Assembly: GCF_000613885.1 (NCBI RefSeq) | Contig: NZ_BAJV01000006.1 | Span: 1-64,000, forward strand | Source of the DNA: Asaia prunellae JCM 25354 | Lineage (GTDB): Bacteria; Pseudomonadota; Alphaproteobacteria; Acetobacterales; Acetobacteraceae | DNA: 64,000 bases | Direction: 5' to 3' | Made by a program: the position numbers and the translations under genes | In this document: piece by piece, positions 31,060 through 41,170 of the stretch | Layout of the letters: every line of letters starts with the position of its first letter | Position numbering within the stretch: position 1 is the first letter of the stretch | The notes under the pieces: model-generated | What the model saw: the letters and a program-made list of their open reading frames with translations, nothing else | Database searches by the model: none | Told to the model about the DNA's origin: nothing

Positions 31060-32817
31060 TTGGCTCTGAAGACACGTCTGGCATCCTTCGTCTCGCGCGA
31101 TGTCAAACTCAAACAGGCGATCGAACAACTTGAGACGGGAGAGAATGCGGTTCAGGGCTTCAAGGCTCTGGCCCAGCTCGCCCAGCAGGATAACGTCGAG
31201 GCTCAGTATCGCGTCGGCAAGGCGTATCTTGAAGGGTGGGGGACACCGTCCAGCCTTGAGGATGGTACGCGATGGGTCCGTAAAGCGGCCGAGGCCGGGC
31301 ATGTCCAGGCGCGTCTCGTTCTTGCGACTCTTTATCTTATGGGTTTCCCTGAGGGGTTTGATGAAAACCGCCCGGCTATCCTGCGTGATGAGACAGAACG
31401 CAAACGTGTACCCGATCCGGTCAAGGCAGCTCACTGGGCCAGGCTTGCCGCAGAAGAAGGGCAACCAGATGCTCAGGCATTGCTCGGTTATGTTCTGACC
31501 AATGGCCCTGATGCGTTGCGCGATATTGCCCAGGCGCGGGAGTGGTACGAAAAATCTGCAGCTGCCGGCTCCGCGCAGGGGCATCTGGGCCTCGGCATGG
31601 CGCTGCATACCGATCCGCAATCATCTGAGGATCTTGTGCGCGGTACGGCAGAGCTCGTTCTTGCCGCAGAAGCCGGTCTGGCAACAGCGTTCTATTTTCT
31701 TGGCTGGATCAACGAACAGGGTATTGGCAAGGATCAGGATTTCGTAGCCGCTGCGCGGTATTTCGAAAAAGCAGCAGAGCGCGGTGTCGTTCAGGCACAG
31801 ACACGTTTTGCCCTTTATCTGCTTCAGGGCAAGGGGGTAAAGCGCCGGCTCGACAGAGCCGAAACCTGGCTGCGTCGTGCGGCACTGGGGGGAGATGCCG
31901 AAGCGGCAGCTCTGCTGGGCGATCTGCATGTAAGGGGTGAGGATACGGCTCCGAACTACCTTGAGGCAGCAACGTGGTATCAGCTTGCTGCCGAATTGGG
32001 ACATGGTCCTGCCGCTCGTGGTCTGGCTTTGCTCTATCTGACCGGTACGGGCGTTCATCGGGATCCGGATGAAGCTGCCAAATGGTTCCGGGTCTCGGCA
32101 GAGTGCGGGGACCGCATGGCTGATGCCGATCTGGGAAATCTGGCCTTGACTGGTGTCGGGACGGAAGAAGATCGCCATGGCATGCAGCGACGTTTTCTTA
32201 AGGCAGCGGAAAACGGGGATCTGGTCGGTGCGTTCAATGTGGGCGTCTGTTATGCTGAAGGTGTCGGTACCGAACGCGATGAAGCCAGGGCTGCCTACTG
32301 GATGCAGCGTGCGGCAGATGGCGTAATCAATGCGCAATACTGGCTGGGTCGGATGTATCTTGAAGGCCGTGGTCTGAAGGAAGATATCGGTCTCGCTGTC
32401 CAGTGGCTGAACAAGGCGGCCAGCGTGGGCATGACCGATGCCATGACACTTCTCGCCCAGATTCTGGTTTCGGGTCGAGCGCCGCAAGGCCGAGATCATG
32501 CTGCTGCTCTGGCTCTGTACCGAGAGGCGGCACAGATGGGCAGTATCGAGGCAATGTTCTTTGCTGGGGCGATGTTGGGCGGGGGGCATGACGTGCCGGT
32601 CGACCGGCGTGAGGCGCAGCGCTACTTCCGCATGGCTGCTGAACGTGGTCATGCAATGGCCCAGCTGATGCTCGGTCGGTACCTGAAACGGGGACTTGGC
32701 GGAGAGGTCAATCCGGTAGAAGCCCGGGTCTGGCTCGAACGAGCGCAGGCACAGGGTGTGACCGATGCCCGGACAGAGCTGGGTAAACTTGAACGTCGTC
32801 TGGGCGGCCGTGTCTGA
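31060..32817 (+). CDS. Sel1-repeat protein
   Basis: A 585-residue soluble protein built almost wholly of Sel1-like (SLR) helical repeats, about 13 copies of a 36-residue unit. Examples are AQYRVGKAYLEGWGT, AYWMQRAADGVINAQYW and AQLMLGRYLKRGLGG. Such solenoids serve as protein-protein scaffolds. No signal peptide or membrane span is evident. It starts with TTG at 31060 behind a GGAAAG sequence. Its position between the secretion genes and the glycosyltransferases suggests that it organises substrate or enzymes at the exporter (inference). Its end overlaps the next gene by eight bases. Confidence 0.88.
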   Translation: MALKTRLASFVSRDVKLKQAIEQLETGENAVQGFKALAQLAQQDNVEAQYRVGKAYLEGWGTPSSLEDGTRWVRKAAEAGHVQARLVLATLYLMGFPEGFDENRPAILRDETERKRVPDPVKAAHWARLAAEEGQPDAQALLGYVLTNGPDALRDIAQAREWYEKSAAAGSAQGHLGLGMALHTDPQSSEDLVRGTAELVLAAEAGLATAFYFLGWINEQGIGKDQDFVAAARYFEKAAERGVVQAQTRFALYLLQGKGVKRRLDRAETWLRRAALGGDAEAAALLGDLHVRGEDTAPNYLEAATWYQLAAELGHGPAARGLALLYLTGTGVHRDPDEAAKWFRVSAECGDRMADADLGNLALTGVGTEEDRHGMQRRFLKAAENGDLVGAFNVGVCYAEGVGTERDEARAAYWMQRAADGVINAQYWLGRMYLEGRGLKEDIGLAVQWLNKAASVGMTDAMTLLAQILVSGRAPQGRDHAAALALYREAAQMGSIEAMFFAGAMLGGGHDVPVDRREAQRYFRMAAERGHAMAQLMLGRYLKRGLGGEVNPVEARVWLERAQAQGVTDARTELGKLERRLGGRV

Positions 32818-35715
32818 AAAAGGTCCACCACAGACCCGGCGCCCTCCTCCGGTTGCATCCGGATACGGTCATGCTGTTACGGCACAAGATCGTGTTGACT
32901 GGCAGAGATGGCATGATGCCAGAGCGCAGGAAGCTTTCAGGCGTGGTACCGATGCTGTTCAGTCCGGCGAGCAGAATGCAGCGCTTTTCTGGCTTGGGCG
33001 TGCATCCCGCATGGCCCGTCATAATCCCAATGTCATCTTTGCTTATGGCATGGCGTTGCTTTCTGCCGAGCGTTGGGCAGAAGCACAGGAGAGATTTGCC
33101 TGGATTACCGAGCGTTTCATCATGCGCAAGGCGCAGGCCGCACAGGCAATTGCGCTTTCCCATATGGACCGGATGGATGACGCTGTAGCTGTTTTCGGCA
33201 AAATGCTAAGTCTGTATGCTCCGTCTCCAGGGTTTCACTCCCGGACAGCGTTCTTCACCAATCAGTCCGGTCTGCCTGGATGGTGTGCCACCAGCAATGA
33301 AGGGATCGTACAGGGAGAGGCCCCGGGTCCCGTACGTATCGTCCTCGATGATCAGACCGTCGCAGAAGATGCGATTTTTCCGTTTTCGCTGCCTGATAGC
33401 TGGAAGCAGGCCAGAAGGCTCAGTGTTTTTTATAACGATACCCTCCTTTATGGGGCACCCGTCTCGCTTGAGTCCATACGGACAGTTCAGGGTTTTGCGA
33501 CTGTTCGCAACCATCGGCTCGAAGGCTGGATCTGGTATCCGGCTGACCCGGACTTCACACCTCATGTCGTTTACGAAACCGGTGCTGATCGTATCGACAT
33601 CACGGCCTCCGAACTCGAGCAGGAAGCAAAGCTTGATAAACCTCTTGCCCGACCGCGTCATTTTGACATTCCACTTGCAAAGCTGCCTGATGGACGGATC
33701 GAGCTGGTTGATCGTTACGGGCAGCCTCTGACTGGCAGTCCGATCAGTCCAGCGGTGGTAAAATTGCTTGATCACGAAGGGGGAGGGCGTCGCAAGGTAC
33801 GAAAGGAGCGAAAAACCCCGCATATCGCCGCAAGAACGCCCGGCTGTCTGGTTATTATTCCGGCCTATCGTGATGCGGCTCTGACAAGGACGTGCGTCGA
33901 GGCTGTTCTGGCAGAAGGACAGAGCGATGTGGAATGTCTGGTGATTGATGACGCTTCGCCTGAACCTGAGCTGACGGCCTATCTCGCTACGATGGCGTCA
34001 CGCCGGGCGATTACGCTTATCCGTCACGAGCGGAATCGGGGTTTTACGGCAAGTGCCAATGCTGGACTGAAAAAGGCCATGGGGCGGGATGCCATTCTGC
34101 TCAACAGTGATGCCCTGATCCCCCGAGGGGGAGTTGGCCGCTTGCGGGCCTGGCTTGACCGGGATGACCGGATCGGAACGGCCACACCGTTTTCCAATGA
34201 TGCAACTATCCTGTCTTATCCATCTGTCACAAAAACAAATCCTGTTCCTGACGCCGAGACAGGGCGGACATTGGACCGGATCTTTTCATCGCTACCGCAA
34301 AACGGCCTGATCGATCTTCCGACCGGTAACGGCTTCTGCATGGCAATACGCGGGGACTGTCTTGCGCAGACCGGTTTGCTGAATGTCGATGTTTTTGCGC
34401 AGGGCTATGGCGAGGAAAATGATTTCTGTTGCCGGGCTGCTGCTCATGGATGGCGCCATGTTGCTGCAACAGATCTTTACGTCATTCATGTGGGATCTGT
34501 TTCGTTCGGTCATACGCGTACGCTTCTCCTGGAGCGCAATCTACGTATGCTCAATGCGCTTCATCCGGGATATGATGCAGAGGTGGCGCAGTTCATTTCG
34601 GCGGATCCTCTTGGCTCGGTGAGACGTAACGTTGCTCTGGTTCGCATGATCACCCGCCGCAAGGCTGCAGCATCATGCCTCATCATGGTTACTCATGATT
34701 CCGGAGGGGGGGTTGAGCGTGTCGTCAGGCGTCGTCGCGCCGAGGCTGAAGCCAAAGGTGTACAGGTTCTGATCCTCAGACCCCATCAGAAAGGCTGTCT
34801 GATAGAGGATTGTGGCGGTGATACCACCAATATGATATTCGAGCTGCCTCACGAGTGGCGCAATCTCGTCACGATCCTGCGTCGTATGAGAGCAGACCGG
34901 ATCGAGTGGCATCACCTGCTTGGTCATGCCCCCGGCATGCATGAGCTTGCGGCAGCTCTTGATCTCAAATGGGATGTCGTGTTGCATGATTACATCTGGT
35001 TCTGCCCGCGTATCTGTCTGATCGGCCCGACGACACATTACTGTGGCGAGCCCTCTATCTCGGGCTGCGAGAGCTGTATCGCGCAGCAGGGATCGCTGAT
35101 TGATGGTCATCTTTCTGTAACGGAACTTGTCAGTCGTTCAGGTAGTTTGTTGAGAGACGCGCGGGAAGTGAGTGCAGGATCCCTTGATCTTCAACGCCGG
35201 ATGAAGCGTCACTTTCCAGGAGTGGAGATCAGGATCGAACCGCTTGAGCAGGAGAGCTATCCTCCTCTCAAACCAATGCGCGACCATGGTCATCGCAGAC
35301 GCCGCATTTGTGTGCCGGGCGGAATCGGTAAGGAAAAAGGGTTTGAGATTGTGCTGCAACTGGCAGAGGATGCAGCGAAACGCGGTTTACCCCTGGATTA
35401 TATCATTGCCGGTTATACCATTGATGACGAACGCCTGATGGCGACAGGTCATGCGATGGTGTCGGGAGAGTATAGAGAGGACGAGGCGGTAGACGTTATC
35501 AATTCTTTTGAGTGCGATATTGGGCTTATTCCGTCGATCTGGCCTGAAACATGGTGTTTTGCACTGTCAAATCTGTGGCAGGCCGGATTGAAAGTGGTAA
35601 GTTTTGATCTGGGCGCCAGTCAGAGCGTATTCAGAAATCCGGTCGTGGTGCTGTGGTGCCACTTGGAATGCCAGTGTCATTATTGAGTAATTTCTTGCTA
35701 CACTTATCACATTAG
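32810..35715 (+). CDS. Two-domain glycosyltransferase (GT2 plus GT4-like) with TPR-like N-terminus, C-terminus frameshifted
   Basis: A 968-residue protein. Residues about 30-130 form TPR-like helices and are followed by a beta-rich region. A GT-A family 2 domain spans about 345-600 (CLVIIPAYRDAALTR, VECLVIDDASPE, LNSDALIPRGG as the DxD-like site, and AQGYGEENDFCCRA). The last 350 residues resemble a GT-B family 4 domain (DSGGGVERVV, VVLHDYIWFCPRI, VPGGIGKEKGFE, GLIPSIWPETWCFALSN). A CC pair at 35615-35616 probably lacks a C; the repaired frame ends QSERIQKSGRGAVVPLGMP... with TAG at 35713-35715. The likely start is the GTG at 32810, overlapping the Sel1 gene (coupled translation). It probably builds a surface glycan or glycosylates the exported protein (inference). 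Confidence 0.82.
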
Positions 35716-35837
35716 AGGATGCGACTGTCAGCTTGTTAAAGCATATGCTAAAGTGTGGGAAATTTCCTGAAATGGCATGAACAGATTCGATCTGTAATCA
35801 TGTTAAAAAATCTTTATTGAGTGATGGGTAAGTATAG

Positions 35838-36769
35838 ATGTCTAACGCGACGCATCCCCCCGGGCAGGGCAGGTAGTTCAGCTTAAGGTCCATGGGTCAT
35901 TGATGACGTTCGATGCCGGATTATACTGTGTTTTCTTGCCACCGGAATTTGCCGGGCAATCTGTGAATGGCTACCCGGCGGTAACGGTTACTCATGCGCC
36001 GAATATACCAGCAGGCATCGTGTCCATCACCACGATTGATGATGACGGCATTATCAGTGCAAATCATGGAGCTGGGGCCGGTGCCGCGGTCGTGCGCGTC
36101 TCTCGCGGTCCGGCACAGATTCTGGTTACGACCTATCAGGAGCCTGACAGTACCCTGCCAGCGCCAAGTATCCAGGTTGCGCGTCTTTCAGGTGATTCTG
36201 CTGCGACCACTTCGCCTGTTGCGGCTGCGGAAACGGCTCGGGCAGCTTCAGGTGCGACTTCTGCCCAGACCTCACAGTCGGACTTCAAACCCGAGGTCGC
36301 AGCGCATGTGCAGCGTCGTGGTGATGTGCTGGCGAAGATTGGTGAATGGATGGGTGAGCCGGGCAGCCAGAACTGGATTGAAGGTTTCGGTATTGCACCT
36401 CAAAGTCTGATCGCTCCAGAGGATGTTGAGTATCAGGCTGTTCTGGGGAAGGGATGGTTGTCGCCCTGGGCCGAGGCCGGTCAGTATTGTGGCTCACGGG
36501 GTATGGCTCTTCCCATTCTCGGACTTTGTGTTCGCCTGAAAAATGGTGCAGAGGAAAAGTTCGATCTTGCTCTGAGTGCCACGTTTACTGATGGTACCCG
36601 TCTCGGCCCTGTTTCTGCCGGCGAGGCGCTTGAAGCTGAATCGCTTGCGCCGCTTGAGGCATTCCGTCTTGAGATTCTCCCCCGAGGGGCACACACAGGC
36701 TCAGGGGAGAGCACATCTGGCAAGACGTCAAAAAAAACCAGTTCCCGACGCAAATCCTCTGAGGATTGA
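35838..36769 (+). CDS. Protein with ChW-like (hydrophobic-W) domain, N-terminus frameshifted in a C6 run
   Basis: The repaired frame (one more C in the C6 run at 35856-35861) starts at the ATG at 35838 and has 310 residues, no signal peptide. A beta-rich domain covers about 15-100, then an Ala/Thr/Ser-rich linker to about 150. The segment VEYQAVLGKGWLSPWAEAG..G...PILGLCVRL matches the ChW (clostridial hydrophobic with W) pattern, YxxHVxxxGWxxWxxxG. A weaker second copy follows (ATFTDGTRLGPVSAGEAL..LEAFRLEIL). The C-terminus is Lys/Ser-rich. As written, the frame opens only from a TTG/ATG at 35900/35903. The role is unknown; ChW domains are linked to cell-surface polymers. Confidence 0.65.
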
Positions 36770-36920
36770 GAGAAAGAATAGTTGCGGTCGACGAGTGGAC
36801 GATAGCAACTGATATCGTCGCATGGATGACAGTGTGATTTACAAGATCCTCATCCATGTGCGGGAAAGTGCCAGGGGAAGTGGCTTTTTCCTGTCATCGT
36901 GATCTGAAAGCTGATTTGCT

Positions 36921-38144
36921 GTGCGTTTTCTGTTTGTGCATCAGAATTTTCCGGGCCAATTCCTCCATCTGGTCAGGCATTTGCATGAGCAGGGTGGACA
37001 TGAGATTGTCTTTATTTCCGAAGCCAACGAGGGGGCTCTGCCTGGTGTCAGGCGTGTGCTTTATCGTCAGGATAGAGCAGTTTCGCCGCAGACGCATCCG
37101 TCTCTTCGTGAACTCGAGACCGGGCTGATCCGGGCCGAAGCGGTGGCACGCGCCGCTCAGACGCTCAAGGGACTGGGCTATGTGCCCGATATTATAATAG
37201 GGCATCACGGTTGGGGGGAATTACTCAACCTTGTCGATGTTTATCCTGCAACACCAATCCTCGGATATTTCGAGTTTTTCTATCATACGGATCGAAACGA
37301 TGTTGATTTTGATCCGGAATTTCCGCCCCGGTCAGATCTTTTTGCAAATGTCAGAGTCAAAAACGCCATTAATCTTCTGGCGTTAAACTTGAACCAGCAT
37401 GGGCAGACGCCGACTCTCTTCCAGAAAGATACGTATCCGATCTGGGCTCATGACCGGATCAGCCTGTTACGCGAGGGCGCCAATCTTGATCTCTGCGCAC
37501 CTGATCCAGCCATTTTCCGGCGCGACGTCATGATCGGACCGCATGTTATTCGTCCACACGACAAGTTGGTCACTTTTGTTGCGCGTAATCTCGAACCTTA
37601 TCGGGGGTATCACAGCTTTATGAGGGCGCTGCCACGCGTTCTGGCCGAAAGACCCGATGTGCGCATTGTGTTGATTGGTGGAGACGGGACAAGTTATGGC
37701 GCATTGCCACCTGCTGAATCTGGAAGCTGGCGCGATCATTTCCTGAATGAGGTAGTAACCGACCTTGATATGGACCGGGTGCATTTCATGGGCAGGGTTG
37801 ACTATGATCTTTTTCGCACAACCCTCAAACGGTCCGATGCCCATGTTTATCTGACTTACCCCTTTGTTGCCTCCTGGTCGTTGCGTGAGGCCATGGCAAC
37901 AGGCTGTGCGATCGTGGGGAGCCAGACAGCGCCAGTAGAAGAATTCATTACTGACCGGCATAACGGTCTTCTGACGCCGTTTCTCGAACCAGCCCGTATT
38001 GCGCAATCAATTCTGGAAATCCTGGAAGACCGGTCTCTGGCAACCAGTCTCAGGAGAGGGGCGAGAAGTTTCGCCGAAGCGGAATTATCCCTTTCAGGTT
38101 ATCTTGCCAATTACGACGCCCTGATCGCATCTCTCGTAGGCTGA
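36921..38144 (+). CDS. Glycosyltransferase family 4 protein
   Basis: A 407-residue GT-B enzyme. The N-terminal half (RFLFVHQNFPGQFLHLVRHL, IIIGHHGWGELL, LGYFEFFYHT) resembles the GT4 group with a glycosyltransferase 4-like N-domain. The C-terminal half has the Rossmann core (KLVTFVARNLEPYRGYH, RIVLIGGDG) and the donor-binding segment SWSLREAMATGCAIVGSQTAPVEEF with the E-x7-E-like acid residues. Start GTG at 36921. It is the last gene of the secretion and glycosylation locus. Donor and acceptor are unknown. Confidence 0.9.
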   Translation: MRFLFVHQNFPGQFLHLVRHLHEQGGHEIVFISEANEGALPGVRRVLYRQDRAVSPQTHPSLRELETGLIRAEAVARAAQTLKGLGYVPDIIIGHHGWGELLNLVDVYPATPILGYFEFFYHTDRNDVDFDPEFPPRSDLFANVRVKNAINLLALNLNQHGQTPTLFQKDTYPIWAHDRISLLREGANLDLCAPDPAIFRRDVMIGPHVIRPHDKLVTFVARNLEPYRGYHSFMRALPRVLAERPDVRIVLIGGDGTSYGALPPAESGSWRDHFLNEVVTDLDMDRVHFMGRVDYDLFRTTLKRSDAHVYLTYPFVASWSLREAMATGCAIVGSQTAPVEEFITDRHNGLLTPFLEPARIAQSILEILEDRSLATSLRRGARSFAEAELSLSGYLANYDALIASLVG

Positions 38145-38173
38145 CAGGGCTATCGGGTGTTTCAGATCATGAA

Positions 38174-38200
38174 CCCTGGTTCTGCCCCGGAATACCAGGG
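38174..38200. terminator. Hairpin between convergent genes
   Basis: CCCTGGT-N13-ACCAGGG forms a 7-base stem between the GT4 gene and the convergent oprB gene. No T run follows on either side, so termination strength is uncertain. Confidence 0.4.
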
Positions 38201-38210
38201 CAGATGAGGA

Positions 38211-39680
38211 TCAGAAGATTTCGATATGGGATTTGAATCCCAGCGTTGCAGCATCCTTCAGGCCAGGCTGTGCACCCGGACGGATGAAGTACTGAAAGTC
38301 AGGGGCAAAGGTAATCCCGCGCCAAACCCGGATCTGATACATGGCTTCGATCACCATACCGTTGGTTTGCGGGAAGAATGATCCATTGAGAAGGGTCTGA
38401 TAGCCCAGGCTCTGCTGGATCTGTTGTGCTGTCTTGACCTTTTTCGAGACCTGAACATAGCTGAAATTCACACCCCAGGCATCCAGCGGACGTGACTTCC
38501 AGAAACCACGATCAAGTACACCAATCGAGAACTGACGTTCGCGGGTCTGGGTGACCGGTGAGTTATTATAGAATACGCCAAGGACAGTGAGGCCTGCATC
38601 GGGCCCATTGCCCTTGTGACGCAGAATCATCTGGTCAGCGAGCGCCCAGGCAGACCACGAGTTATTATGGACCTTGCGGGCCTGGCCAGTAACAGCCCAG
38701 TAATTGTCATTCACGTCATAGAGCATGTCGGGGTGTGGAGCGGTATCCACGGCACCACCAAGTTTGTAGTGACCAGGCAGTTTGTCCTTGCCGAAGATTG
38801 GTTCCCAGCCAAACTCGACCGGAGCCGCTTCACCATTGATATCAGCGCCATTCCATTTGAAGCCGGTGCGCATCTGCTGAACGCCGTAGATACCCATCGT
38901 ATTGAAGTAAACGCCAGCCTGAATATAAGTATATTGCGATGGACGTACGCGAATACGCGCTGCCCAGTTTGAGTCCGGATAGGATGAATGGCTCGTATTG
39001 TCTGACGATGCTTTCGGGTTACCGCAGAATGCATTGTTCATAAAGTTGCAATAGAGCGGGTTCGATGAGAAATCGGTCAGAAGAGGAATACGGCCAGCGG
39101 CTATATCAAGATGACCGTTAAAGAGTGTCTCTTCACCGTAAATGTAGACGAGATGGACAACCACATTGCCGCCGCCGCCGTAGATTTCCTGACTGGGATT
39201 CAGGTTGTCACCAAACATGCGGCTTGCTGGAATGCCATAACGACCTACTATAACGGCATGGGTCGAAAAGCCCCGGATACCAGCCAGCTTTTCCCAGTCG
39301 ATATCATTTTCGAAACCGTATTGACCGGCGTTGCTGCTGCCCTGACGCAGGCCCAGACCTTTGGTCGGGCTTGTAATAGCCCCTGCGAACTCGTTGGTCG
39401 TATCAAGCAGGATCGCGACACCATGCTGGCGCAGCCAGGTGTTCCACCCCCATGGATCGTCAAAAATGGCTTCCGGATGGGGCAGAGGGGGAACGGATGA
39501 GGTCTGGAGGTTGTAGGTGCCGATCGGACTCGAAACACGTACGGAGGGCGCGAGGCCGGTGCCGTTCGGTGCGCCACCGGCCAACGGCGATTGCGCCTGG
39601 GCTGACGGGATGGCGGAGAATGTAGCGAGAGCTGTGGTGACCACGCCCAGCGCCTTTAGTGAATTACGGGTAAGAGACAT
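38211..39680 (-). CDS. oprB: OprB family carbohydrate-selective porin
   Basis: An outer-membrane beta-barrel of 489 residues allowing sugar diffusion, abundant in acetic acid bacteria. The signal peptide (LKALGVVTTALATF, cleavage after SAQA) is followed by WNTWLRQHGVAILLDTTNEFAG and GAITSPTKGLGLRQGSSNAGQ, typical of the family. Many alternating strands follow, with a terminal SHIEIF ending in phenylalanine. The start is the ATG at 39680 rather than the open extension to 39713. The upstream region up to the ppa terminator is AT-rich and should hold the promoter. Confidence 0.94.
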   Translation of the reverse strand: MSLTRNSLKALGVVTTALATFSAIPSAQAQSPLAGGAPNGTGLAPSVRVSSPIGTYNLQTSSVPPLPHPEAIFDDPWGWNTWLRQHGVAILLDTTNEFAGAITSPTKGLGLRQGSSNAGQYGFENDIDWEKLAGIRGFSTHAVIVGRYGIPASRMFGDNLNPSQEIYGGGGNVVVHLVYIYGEETLFNGHLDIAAGRIPLLTDFSSNPLYCNFMNNAFCGNPKASSDNTSHSSYPDSNWAARIRVRPSQYTYIQAGVYFNTMGIYGVQQMRTGFKWNGADINGEAAPVEFGWEPIFGKDKLPGHYKLGGAVDTAPHPDMLYDVNDNYWAVTGQARKVHNNSWSAWALADQMILRHKGNGPDAGLTVLGVFYNNSPVTQTRERQFSIGVLDRGFWKSRPLDAWGVNFSYVQVSKKVKTAQQIQQSLGYQTLLNGSFFPQTNGMVIEAMYQIRVWRGITFAPDFQYFIRPGAQPGLKDAATLGFKSHIEIF

Positions 39681-39834
39681 GAGGGCAGTCCGCCAGTCGG
39701 ATGGAAAACGCAAAATTCCGTCAAAGGAAGGAATCAGGATATCGACCCTGATCTCAACATGACCTTTTTATTACATATGATTTAGATTTGGCAACGTCAG
39801 CAATGGACGTTTTTTCCTCAAACCCATATGAAGG

Positions 39835-39867
39835 TAAAAAACCGGAAAGCACTGTGTCTTTCCGGTC
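39835..39867 (-). terminator. Intrinsic terminator of ppa
   Basis: Read on the minus strand, ACCGGAAAG-N8-CTTTCCGGT (39841-39866) is followed directly by a run of six T. It lies just after the ppa stop codon. Confidence 0.9.
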
Positions 39868-39891
39868 ACGTTTCCTTACAGGGGGATCATC

Positions 39892-40413
39892 TTACTTTGC
39901 GGCGTCAAGAGCAGCGAGAATGGCGCTCTTGGCTTCTTCTGGTCCGGCCCAGCCTGAGACTTTGACCCACTTGTTTGGCTCAAGATCTTTATAACGCTCG
40001 AAGAAATGACCGATTGCCTTGAGCGTGATTTCCGGCAGATCGTTGATCGTCTTCACGTCGGTATATTGCGTGTGGATCTTGTCATGCGGAACGCAGATGA
40101 TTTTCTCATCCTGCCCGCTCTCATCTTCCATTTTCAGCATGCCGATAGGGCGGGCGCGAATAACGGCGCCAGGAACGATCGGGCCAGGTGCCAGAACAAG
40201 GGCATCAGCCGGATCACCATCGGCTGCCAGCGTGTTCGGAATGAATCCGTATGCTGCCGGGTAGTTCATCGGGGTGAACAGGAAGCGATCCACGAATACT
40301 GCGCCGCTTTCCTTGTCCACTTCGTATTTGACAGAAGAGCCCTGAGGAATTTCGATGACGACATTGATATCGTCTGGAACAGATTTGCCTGGGGATATCT
40401 TGGTGACGTCCAT
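39892..40413 (-). CDS. ppa: Inorganic pyrophosphatase (family I)
   Basis: Hydrolyses pyrophosphate to phosphate and so drives biosynthetic reactions. The 173-residue protein has the family I signature [10 protein letters not shown] with metal-binding aspartates, [16 protein letters not shown] and [17 protein letters not shown] stands 9 bases before the ATG at 40413. It is monocistronic with its own terminator. Confidence 0.97.
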   Translation of the reverse strand: MDVTKISPGKSVPDDINVVIEIPQGSSVKYEVDKESGAVFVDRFLFTPMNYPAAYGFIPNTLAADGDPADALVLAPGPIVPGAVIRARPIGMLKMEDESGQDEKIICVPHDKIHTQYTDVKTINDLPEITLKAIGHFFERYKDLEPNKWVKVSGWAGPEEAKSAILAALDAAK

Positions 40414-40507
40414 CACTGTATTTCCTGATATGGTTGGTAATATGGTCCGATCTTAGCGGTTCGTTGCTCTCCTGCCCAGATGCTGTGACGTCCGAGTTGC
40501 AGCGTGA

Positions 40508-40852
40508 TCAGGGTTGCCTCCTGTCTGGTCCCGGTCGTCCGGTGGCTTCCTGACGGTCGACGTGACCCAGGTCCCGCTCCGGGGCGATTACGTCGCGCAG
40601 CCGCTGTTTGATATCTTTCGGTCCCGGAAAGCCACCATCGCGTTTGCGCTCCCAGATCAGGGTATCATCAAGCATGATACTGAAATGGCCGCCCGTATCA
40701 GGAATGAGCGCCACCTCTCCGAGATCGGTCCCAAAGCTTGAAAGGATTTCCTGCGCTATCCAGGCGGAACGCAGCATCCAGTTACATTGTGTGCAGTAAC
40801 GTATGGCGATGCGCGGTCGCCCTTCGGCGAGGGGTGGCGATGTTGTATTCAT
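40508..40852 (-). CDS. SelT/SelW/SelH (Rdx) family protein
   Basis: A 114-residue thioredoxin-like protein. The redox motif CTQC near residue 20 (IRYCTQCNWMLRSAW) and the segment ALIPDTGGHFSIMLDDTLIWERK define the Rdx family, in which bacteria use Cys in place of selenocysteine. The C-terminal half has the usual FPGPKDIKQRLRD. The physiological substrate is unknown. Start at the ATG at 40852. Confidence 0.9.
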   Translation of the reverse strand: MNTTSPPLAEGRPRIAIRYCTQCNWMLRSAWIAQEILSSFGTDLGEVALIPDTGGHFSIMLDDTLIWERKRDGGFPGPKDIKQRLRDVIAPERDLGHVDRQEATGRPGPDRRQP

Positions 40853-41016
40853 GAGAGCCTCTCCGGAAGCTGTCCTGCGGCGCCAGAGCAATCAGAATGG
40901 CGGGCAGTTTTGGGCAGGAACCTGTCTTTATCATTGCTAAATTGCACCGCGAACGGATTTCTTTCTCTCTTCGACTTGCAATAAACACCGAATTGCGCAA
41001 TTTGCAGCTTACCTGT

Positions 41017-41090
41017 GCGCCTGTAGCTCAATTGGTTAGAGCAGGCCGCTCATAACGGCTTGGTTGCGGGTTCGAGTCCTGCCGGGCGCA
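41017..41090 (+). tRNA. tRNA-Ile2 (CAU, lysidine-modified)
   Basis: A 74-base cloverleaf: acceptor GCGCCTG with CGGGCGC, D-arm TAGCTCAATTGGTTAGAGC, anticodon loop CTCATAA and T-arm GCGGG-TTCGAGT-CCTGC. The anticodon is CAU. The anticodon flank (CTCATAA..GCTTGGT) resembles E. coli ileX-type tRNA-Ile2 more than elongator tRNA-Met, so I call it the AUA-reading tRNA that needs TilS lysidine. No CCA is encoded. It ends 80 bases before ettA. Confidence 0.85.
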
Positions 41091-41170
41091 GGGGTTTTCG
41101 CTCCTTGAAGGAGCGCACTCGAGCTGCGTTCTCGTCCTTTCCGACCGACCATTTCATCAGGAGATCCGTC

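Noticed and set aside
41017-41090. Elongator tRNA-Met as identity of the CAU tRNA
   Set aside because: The bases flanking the anticodon and the variable region match tRNA-Ile2 better; Met remains a minor possibility.
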